NCBI GenBank assembly: GCA_965153355.1
Contig: OZ231128.1
Location: 34,968,001-35,032,000 of the forward strand
Length of the DNA stretch: 64,000 nucleotides
Source: Flaccisagitta enflata
Taxonomy: Eukaryota > Chaetognatha > Sagittoidea > Aphragmophora
Direction: 5' to 3'
Under the pieces are notes generated by a model that searched no databases, was not told where the DNA came from, and saw only the letters and a program-made list of their open reading frames with translations. The translations under genes and the position numbers were made by a program. Of this stretch, positions 13,531 to 24,300 are shown in pieces. The stretch's first letter is position 1; each line of letters opens with the position of its first letter.

Positions 13531-14394
13531 CCGCTCGATAATTTCTCTGCTTTCTTCTCTCGATTATTCCGGGAGATTTTCTTTCCGCTGAAATGTAGCA
13601 TGGTTAAGATGTTTCCTCTCATTTCCTTTAGTTATCTTTTTTTTTCTTGTTGGTCTCTCCATTCTACTGCCCGTATGAGATAGAGGTTTTTGATTCATCA
13701 TCTGTTTGTCTATCTCATAGTTAACTCATTCGTCCCTTCGTTTAAGTAATTTTTACACCATCTGTCCGTTCATTTGAAAAACCATTCACAGGATTCTGAC
13801 AATTCAGTTTTTAAAAATCCGTCTTCCATCTTCGATCACTTCATTTTGCATGTCCGATTCATTGAGACGCCCCATCGCATCCTTTCAGGCGTACGTAGAT
13901 GGTACTTGGAATTTTCAAAGGAAAGATAGTCTTTTAAATAGGATTTGGGATTATAAAGACCACAACTTCTGCTCTGCTCTTTCAAATATATCAGTGTTAA
14001 AAAACTTTATCGCTTAAGTTCAAAATACAGCAGACAAAATCATAGATTGAAAATATACAAAATACAAACATCTCCAACAATCCATGGATAAGTAAACCTG
14101 GACAGTGGACCAGGCAAGACATATGTAATAAGTCTACACTTGGTCTTGGAGGGTTTAGAGGCTTCCCATCACCCTTTCTATTACCTGTACCAAAAATTAG
14201 AGGAGATATTAGGAAAATAGAAGATTAAATCATCAAAGTTTTATAAAAGTTGTGGTGGAGAAAATACAGTGTAATGAAATGACAGTGTTAATAGAAAAGG
14301 TAAGGAAAGGTGAGGATGAGGAAGAGGATAGGTCAGGTGATCAAGAGGGCGTCAGTGGACAAAGGTACAGGTGTTGACAGTTGAAAAACAAATC
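13531..14394. other. Intergenic, no gene seen
   Basis: Mixed sequence without supported exons or arrays. Confidence 0.4.
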
Positions 14395-14715
14395 GTCAAA
14401 GAAGGTAGAGGTAGTGAAAGGTAGAGGTAGTGAGAGGTATGTGACAAAATAACAATAGGTGGTGAGCAGGGTAGGGGTAGGTAGGAGGTAGGGGTAGGTA
14501 GGAGGTATGGGTAGGAGGGTAGGTGGGGTAGGTAGGTGGGGGAAGGTATGTGGTGGGGGTATATATGGGTAGGAGGGTAGGTGGGGGTAGGTAGGAAGGG
14601 GAAGGTGAGAGGTAGGAGTAGGTAAGTAGGAGGAGGTAGGGCTAGGTAGGGGTAGCGGTGGGTAGGGGGTAGGGGTAGGAGGGTAAGCGGGAGGTAGGGG
14701 TGGGTAGGGGCAAAA
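14395..14715. repeat. G-rich GGTAGG minisatellite
   Basis: Some 320 bp of degenerate GGTAGG, GGTAGGGG and GGTAGAG units. The + strand is almost free of C. It has the potential for many G-quadruplexes but is not a regular telomere array. Confidence 0.9.
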
Positions 14716-15640
14716 ACTTAGATTAGGAGTAGAATGAAAGAGTCTTATACCAAACCAAGTTAAAGTCTATGTAAATAATACTATCTAGGAAAAAAGTTTG
14801 GAAGCACTTTGGGTTTGTAGTATGTTTTCCCTCCTATGCTCTCCAAACTTATACACCTGATTGTTTTTTGTTATTTTTATATTCATACTAACTAGAACAA
14901 AAGAGAAAAACAATCTTCAATCCCATTAAGGAACCGCAAGTTTGGTTTATTTATCACAACTACAGAGGTGGTTGTGGTAAAATTGGTACATTTTGGTCAT
15001 TTTGGTCATTTTGGCTGCAAAATTGGGCTACTTCCCTTTCAAAATCTGACTTGAAATTCATGAGATTATGAATTAAGAGCTCAAGAGCTAACCAGTGGTG
15101 CAATCCGCATGTTTTGATCATTTTTTGGTAAAATTTGAGAGCAATTCAAAGATTGAAGGGTAGGAGAAAAAAGAAATCCTTTTTTTTTTCGCCATTTTTG
15201 GAAGTGCATGATCAACTTCAAACTAACGGCATTTCTAAATGGTTCGATGCACAGGGACGAGATTGCACTCAGATTGTACATTTTTTGACGCAGATTAAAA
15301 TGCTTATAAATTTTTCTTATTTATCTCAACGGGAAGTGAAGATATTCCTCTTTAAAGGTGCTTCCAAACATATTTCCTAGATAGTATAGAAAATTGGTTT
15401 GGAATAAGTTTTTTTTAAAAATCTAAAACTAAAATGAAAATTAGAAGTCTTGATTTTTGAAAAAACCTGTAAAAACCACAAGAGCCACTGGCATATCATC
15501 TATAGCAAGTCAAGCAAAAGAGTATGCAAAAAAGTATCTTTGGTCTAAAAAATCTTATGTGTGATTTCAATTAATTCTTTATTAAATTGATATGAGAGAC
15601 CAACAGTTGATAACTGAAGGAGACAGAAAACAGACAGAGT
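14716..15640. other. Intergenic, no gene seen
   Basis: AT-rich sequence with a short triple ATTTTGGTC repeat near 14,990-15,012. No supported coding region. Confidence 0.4.

Positions 15641-15718
<78 letters not shown>
15641..15718. repeat. (GA)n microsatellite
   Basis: Uninterrupted GA array. Confidence 0.97.
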
Positions 15719-15721
<3 letters not shown>

Positions 15722-16261
15722 AGGTTTGATAACTCTTGCTCACCACGTTCAGACGTGATATTTCATATCTGTGTCTGTATATCACTGAGCCGCGTTACCA
15801 TCTAATCTCGAATCTCTTTGACTGCCGTCTTTTAGACCAAGAGGAATATCCTTGGGCTACACAATATCGGCTGCGTTCAGTAGCGGTCTTTAATAACCAA
15901 ATTTTAACACTCAGCCTGAACGCATGAATACAAGTTTTACTGTCGCATGAGAAAAAAAAAAAACATATTGAAAACTATTGCGACAACTGTAGTCTTTTCT
16001 TGACTATCCCAAGCATCGTTATTATCAGTTGTGTTCTTTGATGGATTTAGATTCTTAGAACATAGGGCTGATTCATTTTCAGGAAAACGCATTTCTTACA
16101 TGATAGAGAGAAGCTTGACAAAGTTGAACATGTCATTCTTTCCCTGTGGGAACAATAGAAATAACAAAATGACACATGCTGTTTACGTTGTTTTTTTTTT
16201 CAGATTTGTTCCCAATGAAATGGATAGAAAATTGCCTTCTAAAACCGTAAAACCTCGCAAT

Positions 16262-16422
16262 AACAGATATCAAGGAAAAACAAATTGTAACTGTTACAGG
16301 CGGATTTCTATCATTGCCAACATAGGAAATAAAAAGAAAATACTTCATAGAACCAATATTTCACATCTGTTAAAAATGGATTTTTGTTAGTCTCGGGTCC
16401 GTTATAGCGGGGTACAACTGTA
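16262..16422. mobile_element. MITE, family B, copy with eroded left end
   Basis: Right end reads GTCCGTTATAGCGGGGTACA followed by ACTGTA, and the interior GTTACAGGCGGATTTCTATC aligns with the copy at 1,962-2,120. The left TIR cannot be recognised. Its right end joins the inverted duplication starting at 16,388. Confidence 0.6.
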
Positions 16423-16787
16423 TTTGTAAACTTGTAGAGTAATATCGTCAAAAAACATGGAATTGTAGATTAGCATTTTCCTCGCACTATCTTTGTTTGT
16501 TGCAGTCGTGATTTCATGATATGGGCATTACTAATTAGATCAATCAATCAACACAAACACAAATGCATACCAAGACAGAAACAAGGATAGAAACACTAAA
16601 TCAGAGACAGATAGCGATTATGTTGAAAAGATATCAGTAAAAAAAGTCACAAATCACTTACCTGCTCCATGAGGGAAGAAGACAATGAACAAAAACAAAA
16701 TGGAAAATGATGGGGAAAGGAAAATTTCAATTAATAAAGATTAAGGCAACGGCGCCGATCACTAAGTCATGTGAGCCAAGTGTAGGT

Positions 16788-16875
<88 letters not shown>

Positions 16876-16880
16876 AAGGT
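16388..16880 (+). repeat. Inverted duplication partner of 61,330-61,796
   Basis: About 490 bp match the reverse complement of 61,330-61,796, including a family B end, a GA array (16,790-16,872) and the reverse-strand GGAGCAGGTAAGTGA, a perfect CAG|GTAAGT splice donor look-alike. The two copies are 45 kb apart in opposite orientation. Confidence 0.85.
16790..16872. repeat. (GA)n microsatellite
   Basis: GA array inside the inverted duplication; the partner at 61,346-61,401 is shorter. Confidence 0.97.
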
Positions 16881-17332
16881 GTGATGAAGAGATGAGAATC
16901 ATTTGTGGCAGAGCGTAAGTGGTCCACTGAGGAGTGATGCAATAATCTCATTTGCATATTGTCGATGAGCATTCATCGACTTATAAGTTTTCATGTTATA
17001 TTTTCATTAGTTTGTTATTTAGTTATCCTTACTCCTCTTGTTGTCTAGTTTTCATAGCTATATTGTTATTATGGTTTTATTGATGATAAACTAGTTAAAT
17101 AACCACTTGTTGGTCTCAACTCTGAGTGGCTTGATAGTATTTAGTAGTTTTAATCTATCCAAAGGAAAACTTAGCCACTCAGCTTGGGTCTACCAAGTTC
17201 AGGGACACAGTCACTTGATGACCTCCCACTTCCAGCTTGTAGTATATCATCATTGTCAGATACTCAGTGTGTATTCTTAATAAAGGCAACAACTGTATGA
17301 AATAAGCTAAATAGGTTCTTCTTCTTTCACTC

Positions 17333-17486
17333 AGATGTGAAATGCCTTAGAGGCTCACTTGGCGATGTAACACTAAAAACACTCTTAGAGGGCAAAGGAA
17401 ACCTGGTCTCCTTTGAGGGTAGCTCGTTCAAGAACAAGGAACAAGTCAAGGAACAAGTCGAGGAACAAGTCAAGGAACAAGGTTAG
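17333..17486 (+). other. Possible coding exon with 15-bp repeats
   Basis: A splice-acceptor-like tract TTCTTTCACTCAG opens a frame to a stop at 17,484-17,486. The last part is four AAGGAACAAGTC-type 15-bp units, read as Lys-Glu-Gln-Val repeats. The preceding stretch has a normal amino-acid mix (KCLRGSLGDVTLKTLLEGKG). No family is recognised and no partner exon was found, so it may be a fortuitous frame over a minisatellite. Confidence 0.25.
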
Positions 17487-18739
17487 TAAGTAGCTTTGAA
17501 TTGGTGACATGGTGGATGTTTGGTCTTATTAATGGCAATTGCCTCATCCCTCATGGATCGACTAGGTATACCCTGCCCCATTTGGTGCATCTTGGGATTG
17601 CACTTAGGGTGCAAACACCTGAACAGAGGGCCGTTAAGTGTGTCTGGTTTCGTAGCCCAAAATGATTCCCTTCACCACCGATGCTGTAAATTAATTCATG
17701 CCACTGAACTTAAGATATTTCATGCGAGCTTTCATTTCCACTCTTCAGCCAACGTGGTTTGGTAAGAACCTTTTCGATTATTTCGGTATAAGTTATCGTC
17801 GGAGCCAAAGATTTCCCTACTCAAGAATTTTGGATTTCATTTCCCGGGATAAATGGGAGCAAGCTCAAGGTAATGGAAGTTAACTCCGCCGTTTCCCCGG
17901 TAACCTTGGTTACGTTCTTCTTCGGGAATCCTGTGGCAGGGGAGAAGTTGATAAAAGTTCATGCCCATGTATGAATGGCCACCATCCATCTTTATCTGAA
18001 CCTCTGAGTACTTGTTCAGTCGGATCTCAGGGGAGACTTTTCTCATTCAAACTATGCAGGTCTGGCATTGGAAGTTGCCAGTCTCGTCGTCCGTTATCGT
18101 TATCGCGTCGTTCCCACCTCATTGGCCGGATTCCTGGCGAGGGTTGCGCGGCGAAATGCGCGCGTATTCGCTTCTGCTGAGAGGGTGAAGTCTTCGCCTT
18201 GCTGGGGGATACCAAAACTCATACAAGGACGTCCAAACACCGAAACAAGACAACGCCCCGGTGTCTTTATCTGCGAGCCTGCCTACCGTCGTCGTCCAGT
18301 CTAATAATCTTGTTGTACTTCGTAAGACTAGTGATTTCCCGTGCAACACATCATGGGGTGTGCAGACTGCAAAAGTGTGGACGAGATTCTTTTCTTAGAT
18401 AATTACCTAGGGCTGCTCCGTTTATCGTCGGTTAAGTCAAAACACGTATGATGAATATACAGCAATTCGATCCTGTTAATTACAACACCACTGCCAAGTC
18501 TCTGATTCCTTTTTTTTTGCGGCTAAATTTGGGAAGGCTCCGTTCTTTTGCCCCGTTGGTTATAAATTTTCGTTTCTCAATTACCGATGCGACTAAAATC
18601 TAATGCCGCCAAGTCAGCTCTAGGGACTCATTCATTAATTTCTCCGTTTCCCTGGTTGTTGCCGACAACTGCCGATTGATTTATCTCAAGAGTATCCTTA
18701 TATTTTAGTTGAAACTTGGTCCCAAGCTCAAATATAAAC
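17487..18739 (+). other. GC-richer leader region upstream of retroelement ORFs
   Basis: Base composition rises here compared with the left flank and stays higher until about 32,280. If the retroelement has a 5' LTR and promoter they should lie here, but I found no matching copy downstream of pol, of the exonuclease ORF or after 32,280. There is no long open frame. A TATAAATTTT stretch at about 18,561-18,570 could be a TATA box. Confidence 0.35.
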
Positions 18740-18907
18740 ATGGAGTTCATCATTGACATGCTAATTCTCGTCGTCCTGGTGGCTATCCTGATTACCTTGA
18801 GGGACATTCTTCATTATACTCGTCTCACCGTCTTTAAATTGGCCACCAGAGAACCAGTCCCTTCAACTCCAAAGGGACCAAAAGCGCGCAGAACGCTTAA
18901 ATTTTGA
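18740..18907 (+). CDS. Possible small single-pass membrane peptide
   Basis: A 55-residue frame starts at ATG 18,740; upstream in-frame sequence has no ATG. Residues 1-5 (MEFII) lead into a strongly hydrophobic stretch, residues about 4-22 (IIDMLILVVLVAILITL), long enough for one membrane helix. It is followed by a basic tail rich in Arg, Lys and Pro. No family is recognised. It lies about 870 bp upstream of gag on the same strand and starts the retroelement-like block, so it could be an accessory peptide of the element. A chance frame is possible because it is so short. The hydrophobic core and basic C-terminus are seen directly; membrane location is inferred. Confidence 0.35.
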   Translation: MEFIIDMLILVVLVAILITLRDILHYTRLTVFKLATREPVPSTPKGPKARRTLKF

Positions 18908-19099
18908 ATACAAATTACGGTTTTGTAATCAAAGAGCTAAAGCTCCGAGAATTCGCGGATTAGGAATAAGAAAGTAATTAGTTTCCATGTTTTTAACTAT
19001 CATCTTGCGTTGCCTTGAAAGAACACACTGATTTCTTCTTACCATAAAATGGTAATTGTTTTTACACAAATCTGCTTTTACTCAAAATCTCTCCTCTTT

Positions 19100-19140
19100 G
19101 GTTAGCAGGACCGCGCGCCGCTTGGCCGCACTTAGTCCAC
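19100..19140 (+). promoter_or_regulatory. Leader motif L1 (possible 3' splice site)
   Basis: GCCGCTTGGCCGCACTTAG followed by TCCAC. About 40 bp are shared with L3 (19,666-19,706). CACTTAG reads as a 3' splice acceptor. Role is inferred from recurrence upstream of ORFs. Confidence 0.45.
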
Positions 19141-19359
19141 TAACTTTAAGTCTCTTCTCTCAAAATCCGCGTTTTTTTTCTCTCTCTCTCTCCTCTTTTC
19201 TCTACTCTTTTACATTTTGAAATTTTGAAATAAAAAGAAGCTCCGAGTTTTGCGAAAATCGTTTTTTTCCGGATCATCTTTTTTTTTCGGGTGCCATCAT
19301 TGCCTCTTTTAAATACTAGTGATTGTGTCCGGCTCTCATCTCTAAATCTTATTTCACTT

Positions 19360-19394
19360 GCTGCCCGCATCCACCTGGCTGCACTTAGGCATCA
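19360..19394 (+). promoter_or_regulatory. Leader motif L2 (possible 3' splice site)
   Basis: CCACCTGGCTGCACTTAG followed by GCATC; weaker copy of L1 and L3. Confidence 0.4.
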
Positions 19395-19665
19395 AGTGCT
19401 CTTCCTCTCATTCATCAGACCCTTCGCCCGCCGTTTTCATTTCTCTGCTCATAATTTTCGTTCACTTTTCACCCGCGCCCACCCGTCTGCAACTTGCTAT
19501 AATTGTACCCCCCCTCAAATCTTTCTCTCATCGCCGTGGTTGCGTCGTCGTCATCGCCGTCGTTGCCGTTGTCGTTAGTTTAGCAACGCGAGCGTGCCAC
19601 ATTTACCTACCAAAATCTCCGACCATTCATCATCCATATTAAAATTTTTATCATAGTTTTTTTCT

Positions 19666-19706
19666 TGGCTCACTGGACCGCTGCCGCTTGGTTGCACTTA
19701 GTCCAC
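19666..19706 (+). promoter_or_regulatory. Leader motif L3 (possible 3' splice site)
   Basis: GCCGCTTGGTTGCACTTAG followed by TCCAC, 73 bp upstream of the gag ATG. Being closest to gag, it is the best candidate acceptor for a gag-pol mRNA if these motifs are splice sites. Confidence 0.45.
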
Positions 19707-19779
19707 GCCTTCTCCCGAATCATAAGTCCTGGGTGCTGCCTTAGATCTGCTTTCGATATACTAACTTCCTACACCAATC

Positions 19780-21348
19780 ATGGAGCACAAATTCGTCGAT
19801 ATAAAGCCCTTTTCCTATGAAAGCGGCCAAGACGTAACCATCTTCCTGAAAAGGTATGAGAGGTCTGTTGATGCGCATTTGGCCGCTGATGCTACTGCCG
19901 CTCAAAAGAAATCTGCCTACCTACGGATTCTGCCAACTAAACTTGATGATTTCTCTTTAACGCTGTATGAGTCCTCTGAGAATAATGACGATTGGGAAGC
20001 TCTCAAAGCGGAATTCATACAGAAATTTACGGACCCCTCAAAGGCACAAACATTCAAGTCTAAGCTTGATTTCATCAAATGGGATGGTGAGTCCCCACTG
20101 TCAATTTATGAAAATAGGATCATTTCTGCCACCCGCCAATACGATCCTGATGTCGTTGCCAACGAGGATTTGTTTAATCGTGAGGTGTTCAAACGGTTCA
20201 TCGCTGGTCTGCCTCCCGATTATCAGCACTATGTTGATGCTGGGATGCCCGTGAGGTCTACTGACGTCACCATGGCCCGCGAACGCGCGGAAAAGTTTAA
20301 AGACATCCTGTCTCGCAACAACGGCACTTCGCCGTACACTGGTCTGTTAAATTCTAAACTGCCTCTGTCTGCTGCCTTAGCTGTCCCTCCCGTTCTGGCT
20401 GCTTTCAAGAACCCCGTGGTTGATAATCTCACCGATCAAATCAGTGCTCTATCGCTCGCGCACAAAGAGTCTCTTGCCATGCAGAAAGAGACAAACAAGT
20501 CTATCAATAGCTTAATCGAACATCTTTCAACCCAATCTGGGACCGAGCGCCGCTCTCGCGCTTACTCTCCTGGCGGTCGAAGTAACTTCACGCCTGCATA
20601 TGGCCAACGGTCCCCTCATGGTTCGCCGTACCGTTCGCCAAATCGTTACGGTCAGGATTTCAATCGCCGGCCTCCCTCCTTTGATCGCAATTACCCTCCG
20701 CAGCAGCCTTATCCCTCTCATAATTCTCAAAACCACAATCAGCCGTATCACCCCAGCCCGTCTTATCAACCCAATCAGCCGGTCAGTCCTCATCGTCCTT
20801 ATCAGCAAGGTGGACAACACTATCATCAAAACAATCCTCCTTATCAACAAAGCGGACAGCCCTATCAGCAATCTCATCATCAGAGCAATCAACACTCTTA
20901 CCAAAACCAGCAGTATCGGCCTAGTTCGCAGTCTTATCAACAAGGCAATCAGCACTACCGACAAGATGGCCAAAATTCTTCAAATCATCAAACCGGCCGC
21001 CCTTATCAGCCTAACCAATTCCGCAATCAACATCAACAAGGCCAACAGCAGCCGCAGCAGCCGCCGCCACAACAGCCGCCGCCGCCGCCGCGCTCCGGCA
21101 GCAGCTCTCGTAGCTTGGGTGCTTCTGGCCAAATGCAAAATCGCGGGTCCTCTCAAAACTTCAATGGATTTGGCCCGATGCCTGAGCCTAGTGGGCCTCC
21201 TTACTACAACAACATCGATCATAACATAACTACGCCAATGCTCCCTCCAAAGTCTGTCTCTTTTAACATGCCTGCTGATGAAAACCACTCTGCTCACTAT
21301 GCCCAACAGTGTGAGCCACCAATTTTCGCTCATCATGAGGATTTTTAA
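19780..21348 (+). CDS. gag: Ty3/gypsy-type Gag polyprotein
   Basis: 522 residues from ATG 19,780. Residues 1-190 have the look of a retrotransposon capsid (Retrotrans_gag type): FSYESGQDVTIFLKRYERSV, then a WEALKAEFIQKFTD stretch, SPLSIYENRI and FKRFIAGLPPDYQHYV. In the family this part assembles the virus-like particle that packages the element RNA. Residues about 255-445 are an extreme Gln/Pro/Tyr/Ser/Asn/His-rich, probably disordered tail. No CCHC zinc knuckle is present, although many relatives use one to bind RNA, so the low-complexity tail may take over RNA binding or condensation (inference). The frame is intact. The stop TAA overlaps the start of the pol frame at a slippery heptamer. 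The ATG is the first in frame and follows leader motif L3. Confidence 0.93.
   Translation: MEHKFVDIKPFSYESGQDVTIFLKRYERSVDAHLAADATAAQKKSAYLRILPTKLDDFSLTLYESSENNDDWEALKAEFIQKFTDPSKAQTFKSKLDFIKWDGESPLSIYENRIISATRQYDPDVVANEDLFNREVFKRFIAGLPPDYQHYVDAGMPVRSTDVTMARERAEKFKDILSRNNGTSPYTGLLNSKLPLSAALAVPPVLAAFKNPVVDNLTDQISALSLAHKESLAMQKETNKSINSLIEHLSTQSGTERRSRAYSPGGRSNFTPAYGQRSPHGSPYRSPNRYGQDFNRRPPSFDRNYPPQQPYPSHNSQNHNQPYHPSPSYQPNQPVSPHRPYQQGGQHYHQNNPPYQQSGQPYQQSHHQSNQHSYQNQQYRPSSQSYQQGNQHYRQDGQNSSNHQTGRPYQPNQFRNQHQQGQQQPQQPPPQQPPPPPRSGSSSRSLGASGQMQNRGSSQNFNGFGPMPEPSGPPYYNNIDHNITTPMLPPKSVSFNMPADENHSAHYAQQCEPPIFAHHEDF
21339..21345 (+). promoter_or_regulatory. Candidate -1 ribosomal frameshift site GGATTTT
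   Basis: In the gag frame the sequence reads G GAT TTT TAA. A one-base backward slip places the ribosome in the pol frame just before the gag stop. GGAUUUU is a known -1 heptamer (dianthoviruses use it next to a stop). The pol frame has a stop at 21,336-21,338, so crossing must occur in the 10-base overlap. A short stem, CTCCGA against TCGGGAG at 21,359-21,374, lies 13 bases downstream, slightly farther than usual. Confidence 0.7.
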
Positions 21349-24300
21349 ATGCAGACACCTCCGAGAGTCGGGAGCGTGTCGGCGAAACTCAACCTAAGGC
21401 TCAACTTAGTCAGGAACCAAAACCAGATATTTATGCAGAAATTCAAGTCTCCATTGGTGATCGAACAGTCTGTGCTCTCGTCGATACTGGCTGCTCCACC
21501 TGCCTAATCTCTGAGATGGAAGTACAGAGATGTCCCTTCTTGCAAAAATGTAAATTTTCACCCCAAACTGATGTTGGGCACTCAATCAATGGAAATGATG
21601 TTGTCACCATTGGACTGATCGAGTTGCCATTCAACATTTCTGGTCAACACTTCGTGGTCAACTGTAGAATTATGCGTGGTCTCGTCCGTCCAATTGTTAT
21701 TGGTTGGGATTTTCTGTGCAACAGGAAAGCTATCATAAATCTGGAATCAAATAATCTCACTATCAAAGGCGTCTCCACTCCCTTCCTTTTAAGAGAGAAG
21801 CCGCCGCATCCTCCTCATCTTTCAGCCTTTGAACCAGTGGTCATCCCTCCATTCTCTCGCATGCCTATAAAAGCCTACATTCACGCTGACTTAGCCTATC
21901 TTCAAAGGTCCGGCTCTTCAACAATTCTGTCTCAGCCTTTTATTGACTATTGTCCAGCAGAGGGTGTCTTAGTTGGATCATCTCTATCCTCTATGGATCA
22001 AGGTATCACATACTGTGAGGTCCTCAACACTCTCCCTACGCCAGCAGTCATTCCAGCCGAGACACTCTTAGCCACTTTTGAGTTCTGCGGTTCCCAGCTT
22101 GAGGAACCATTCTGCGTGTTTGAAGCGATCGATAAGATCCCCCTTCCAGAGCAAACTGAAATTCCTGCTGACTCATTTTGCCTATACTCCGACTCCCAAT
22201 TCTGCGCTGCCAAAGGAAAAAGATCCATTCCTCGGGTCGTGAAAGCTCCGGATCCTGATGATGCAACCAGACCATTGATATTGGACCTCTCCGATGCTAA
22301 GATTCCTCCTGGAGAAGATCCTGCCGAACTGGAGCATCTTCTCAAAGTGAAGCACGAAAAAGCCTTCTCGAAGACTAAAAGTGATCTAGGTGAGGCCACA
22401 CTGCTTAAGCATTTCTGTCGCATCAAACCAGGTCCTCCCATCAACGTTCCCCAGTACCGCACAACACCTCAGATCGCCGAAATCATTGAACGCCAAGTGG
22501 ACCAGATGCATCGTGATGGTATTGTTGAGCCCAGCGACAGTCCTTATAACTTTCCAGTGCTTATGGTGCCGAAAAAAAGTGGTGAGCTTTCGAGATTTGT
22601 TGTTGACCTAAGACGGCTCAATGCCATGTCTGAACGTATACACTTCCCAATGCCTCACATCGGAGACTGTCTACATCGGGTCAAAGGCTCCATTTTCTCT
22701 CAGGCCGATCTCTCATCGGGGTTCCATCAAATCCCCATCGCTCGCTGTGATCGTAAGTTTTATGCGTTTAGTACCCCCACGCGGCACTGGCAAATGGCCA
22801 GATGCCCGCAGGGGGAAATAAACGCAACTTCCTCCATGAATGCCTTGATGCAGATCACTTTTCGTAACTTCGACCCTCGCTTCCTAATTACTTTCCTTGA
22901 CGACATATTGATGGCGTCGGAAACGTACCGTGATCATCTCCATCTACTCGACGAGGCCCTCTCTGCTCTAGAGAGGGCTGGATTGAAGTTGAATCCCGAA
23001 AAGTCGAAGTTTTGTCAAACGGAAGTCGTTGTTCTTGGATTCCTCCTCTCGGCTAGCGGTTTGAAGCCTGACCCGCACAACATCTCTAAAATACTCAGTT
23101 GGCCAGTGCCTAAGAACCTGACGGAAACTAGAGGTTTCCTTGGACTAGTCTCCTTCTATCGTCAATTCATTGAGTCTTACTCGCATATCGCCGCTCCTCT
23201 AACGGACTTGTCCAAGAAGGACGTCCCCTTCCATTGGTCCCCTGAATGTCAAGCTGCTTTTGACAAACTTGTTGGCTCAGTCACTTCTGATTCCGTCATT
23301 GCAGTTCCAGACTTCAACAAGGAGTTCATTCTCAAAACCGATGCGAGCCTTCTTGCCATTGGCTGTGTCCTTCAGCAAATCCATGATGACTTGACGCGCG
23401 TTATCTGCTTTGATTCGAAGAAGTTAACCAACCGCCAAACCACTTGGGTGGTCTTCGACAGGGAATTCTTTTCTCTTTACAATTGGGTAAAAACTTATCG
23501 TCATTTCTTGGCCAGCTCCCATTTTGTCGCCATTGTGGACCACAAACCTCTTCTCTCCATCAAGAAACCTGATCCAAACACAGATGACCCAAATGGAAGG
23601 AGAAACCGTTGGAAAATTTTCCTGGCTAGCTTCCACTACACACTCGTCTATGTCCCTGGCGCCAAACTCTCTGATGCTGATGCCATGAGTCGTCGTCCTA
23701 TGGAGGATGAAGATGACGTCGAAGTCCCTGATGGCCTAGATGACCATTTTGCCAACTTCTTCTGCTCAATGGCACTTGAGGACCAAAACTGGGACCGACA
23801 GGAGTTCATTGATCTCACTACAGCTGCCGATGATCGGAATCTCTACTGCCTGGGTGCATTAGACATCACTGAAGCTCCTCTAGTCTCAATCTTCTGTGAG
23901 GAAGAGAAGGAAGAAAGACTTGTGGCGGAACAGAGAAACGACCCCACCATCCTTTCTGTCATTGAACAAAAACTCAAACACAGGCGTCTCAGACCAGACG
24001 AGGGTGCGATCAACGATCCTTGGTATGCCAAGCATTATCCTCATCTAAGACTCAAAAAAGGTGTCCTTTACCGCGCTGCAAAAACTGATGATTTCCAAGG
24101 CACGATTCTCCAAGCAATTGTCCCGCCTACAATGGTGCAAGAGGTCCTTCATAGCCTACACGGTGGTCCCCTCGTCGGTCATCCTTCAAAAGACAAAATG
24201 ATCCGCATGGTCAAAAACTATGCCATCTGGCCTTCATTTTGGAGCGACATCGAGAAGTTCGTATCAAATTGTCGGGAGTGCCAATGCCTGCGTGAACCCA

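Larger units (their letters stand above)
18908..19779 (+). other. gag leader with three repeated motifs
   Basis: Non-coding leader between the small peptide frame and gag. It is pyrimidine-rich and carries three copies of a CTTGG..GCACTTAG motif, ending at 19,135, 19,388 and 19,701. The last lies about 80 bp before the gag ATG. Confidence 0.6.

Noticed and set aside
14395-14715. Genuine interstitial telomere
   Set aside because: Units are too degenerate (GGTAGG, GGTAGGGG, GGTAGAG mixed) to equal a regular telomere repeat; noted only as quadruplex-prone.
20527-21336. Long minus-strand and second-frame ORFs opposite gag
   Set aside because: They are shadows of the Gln/Pro-rich gag tail, whose codon bias keeps other frames open; no family is recognised.
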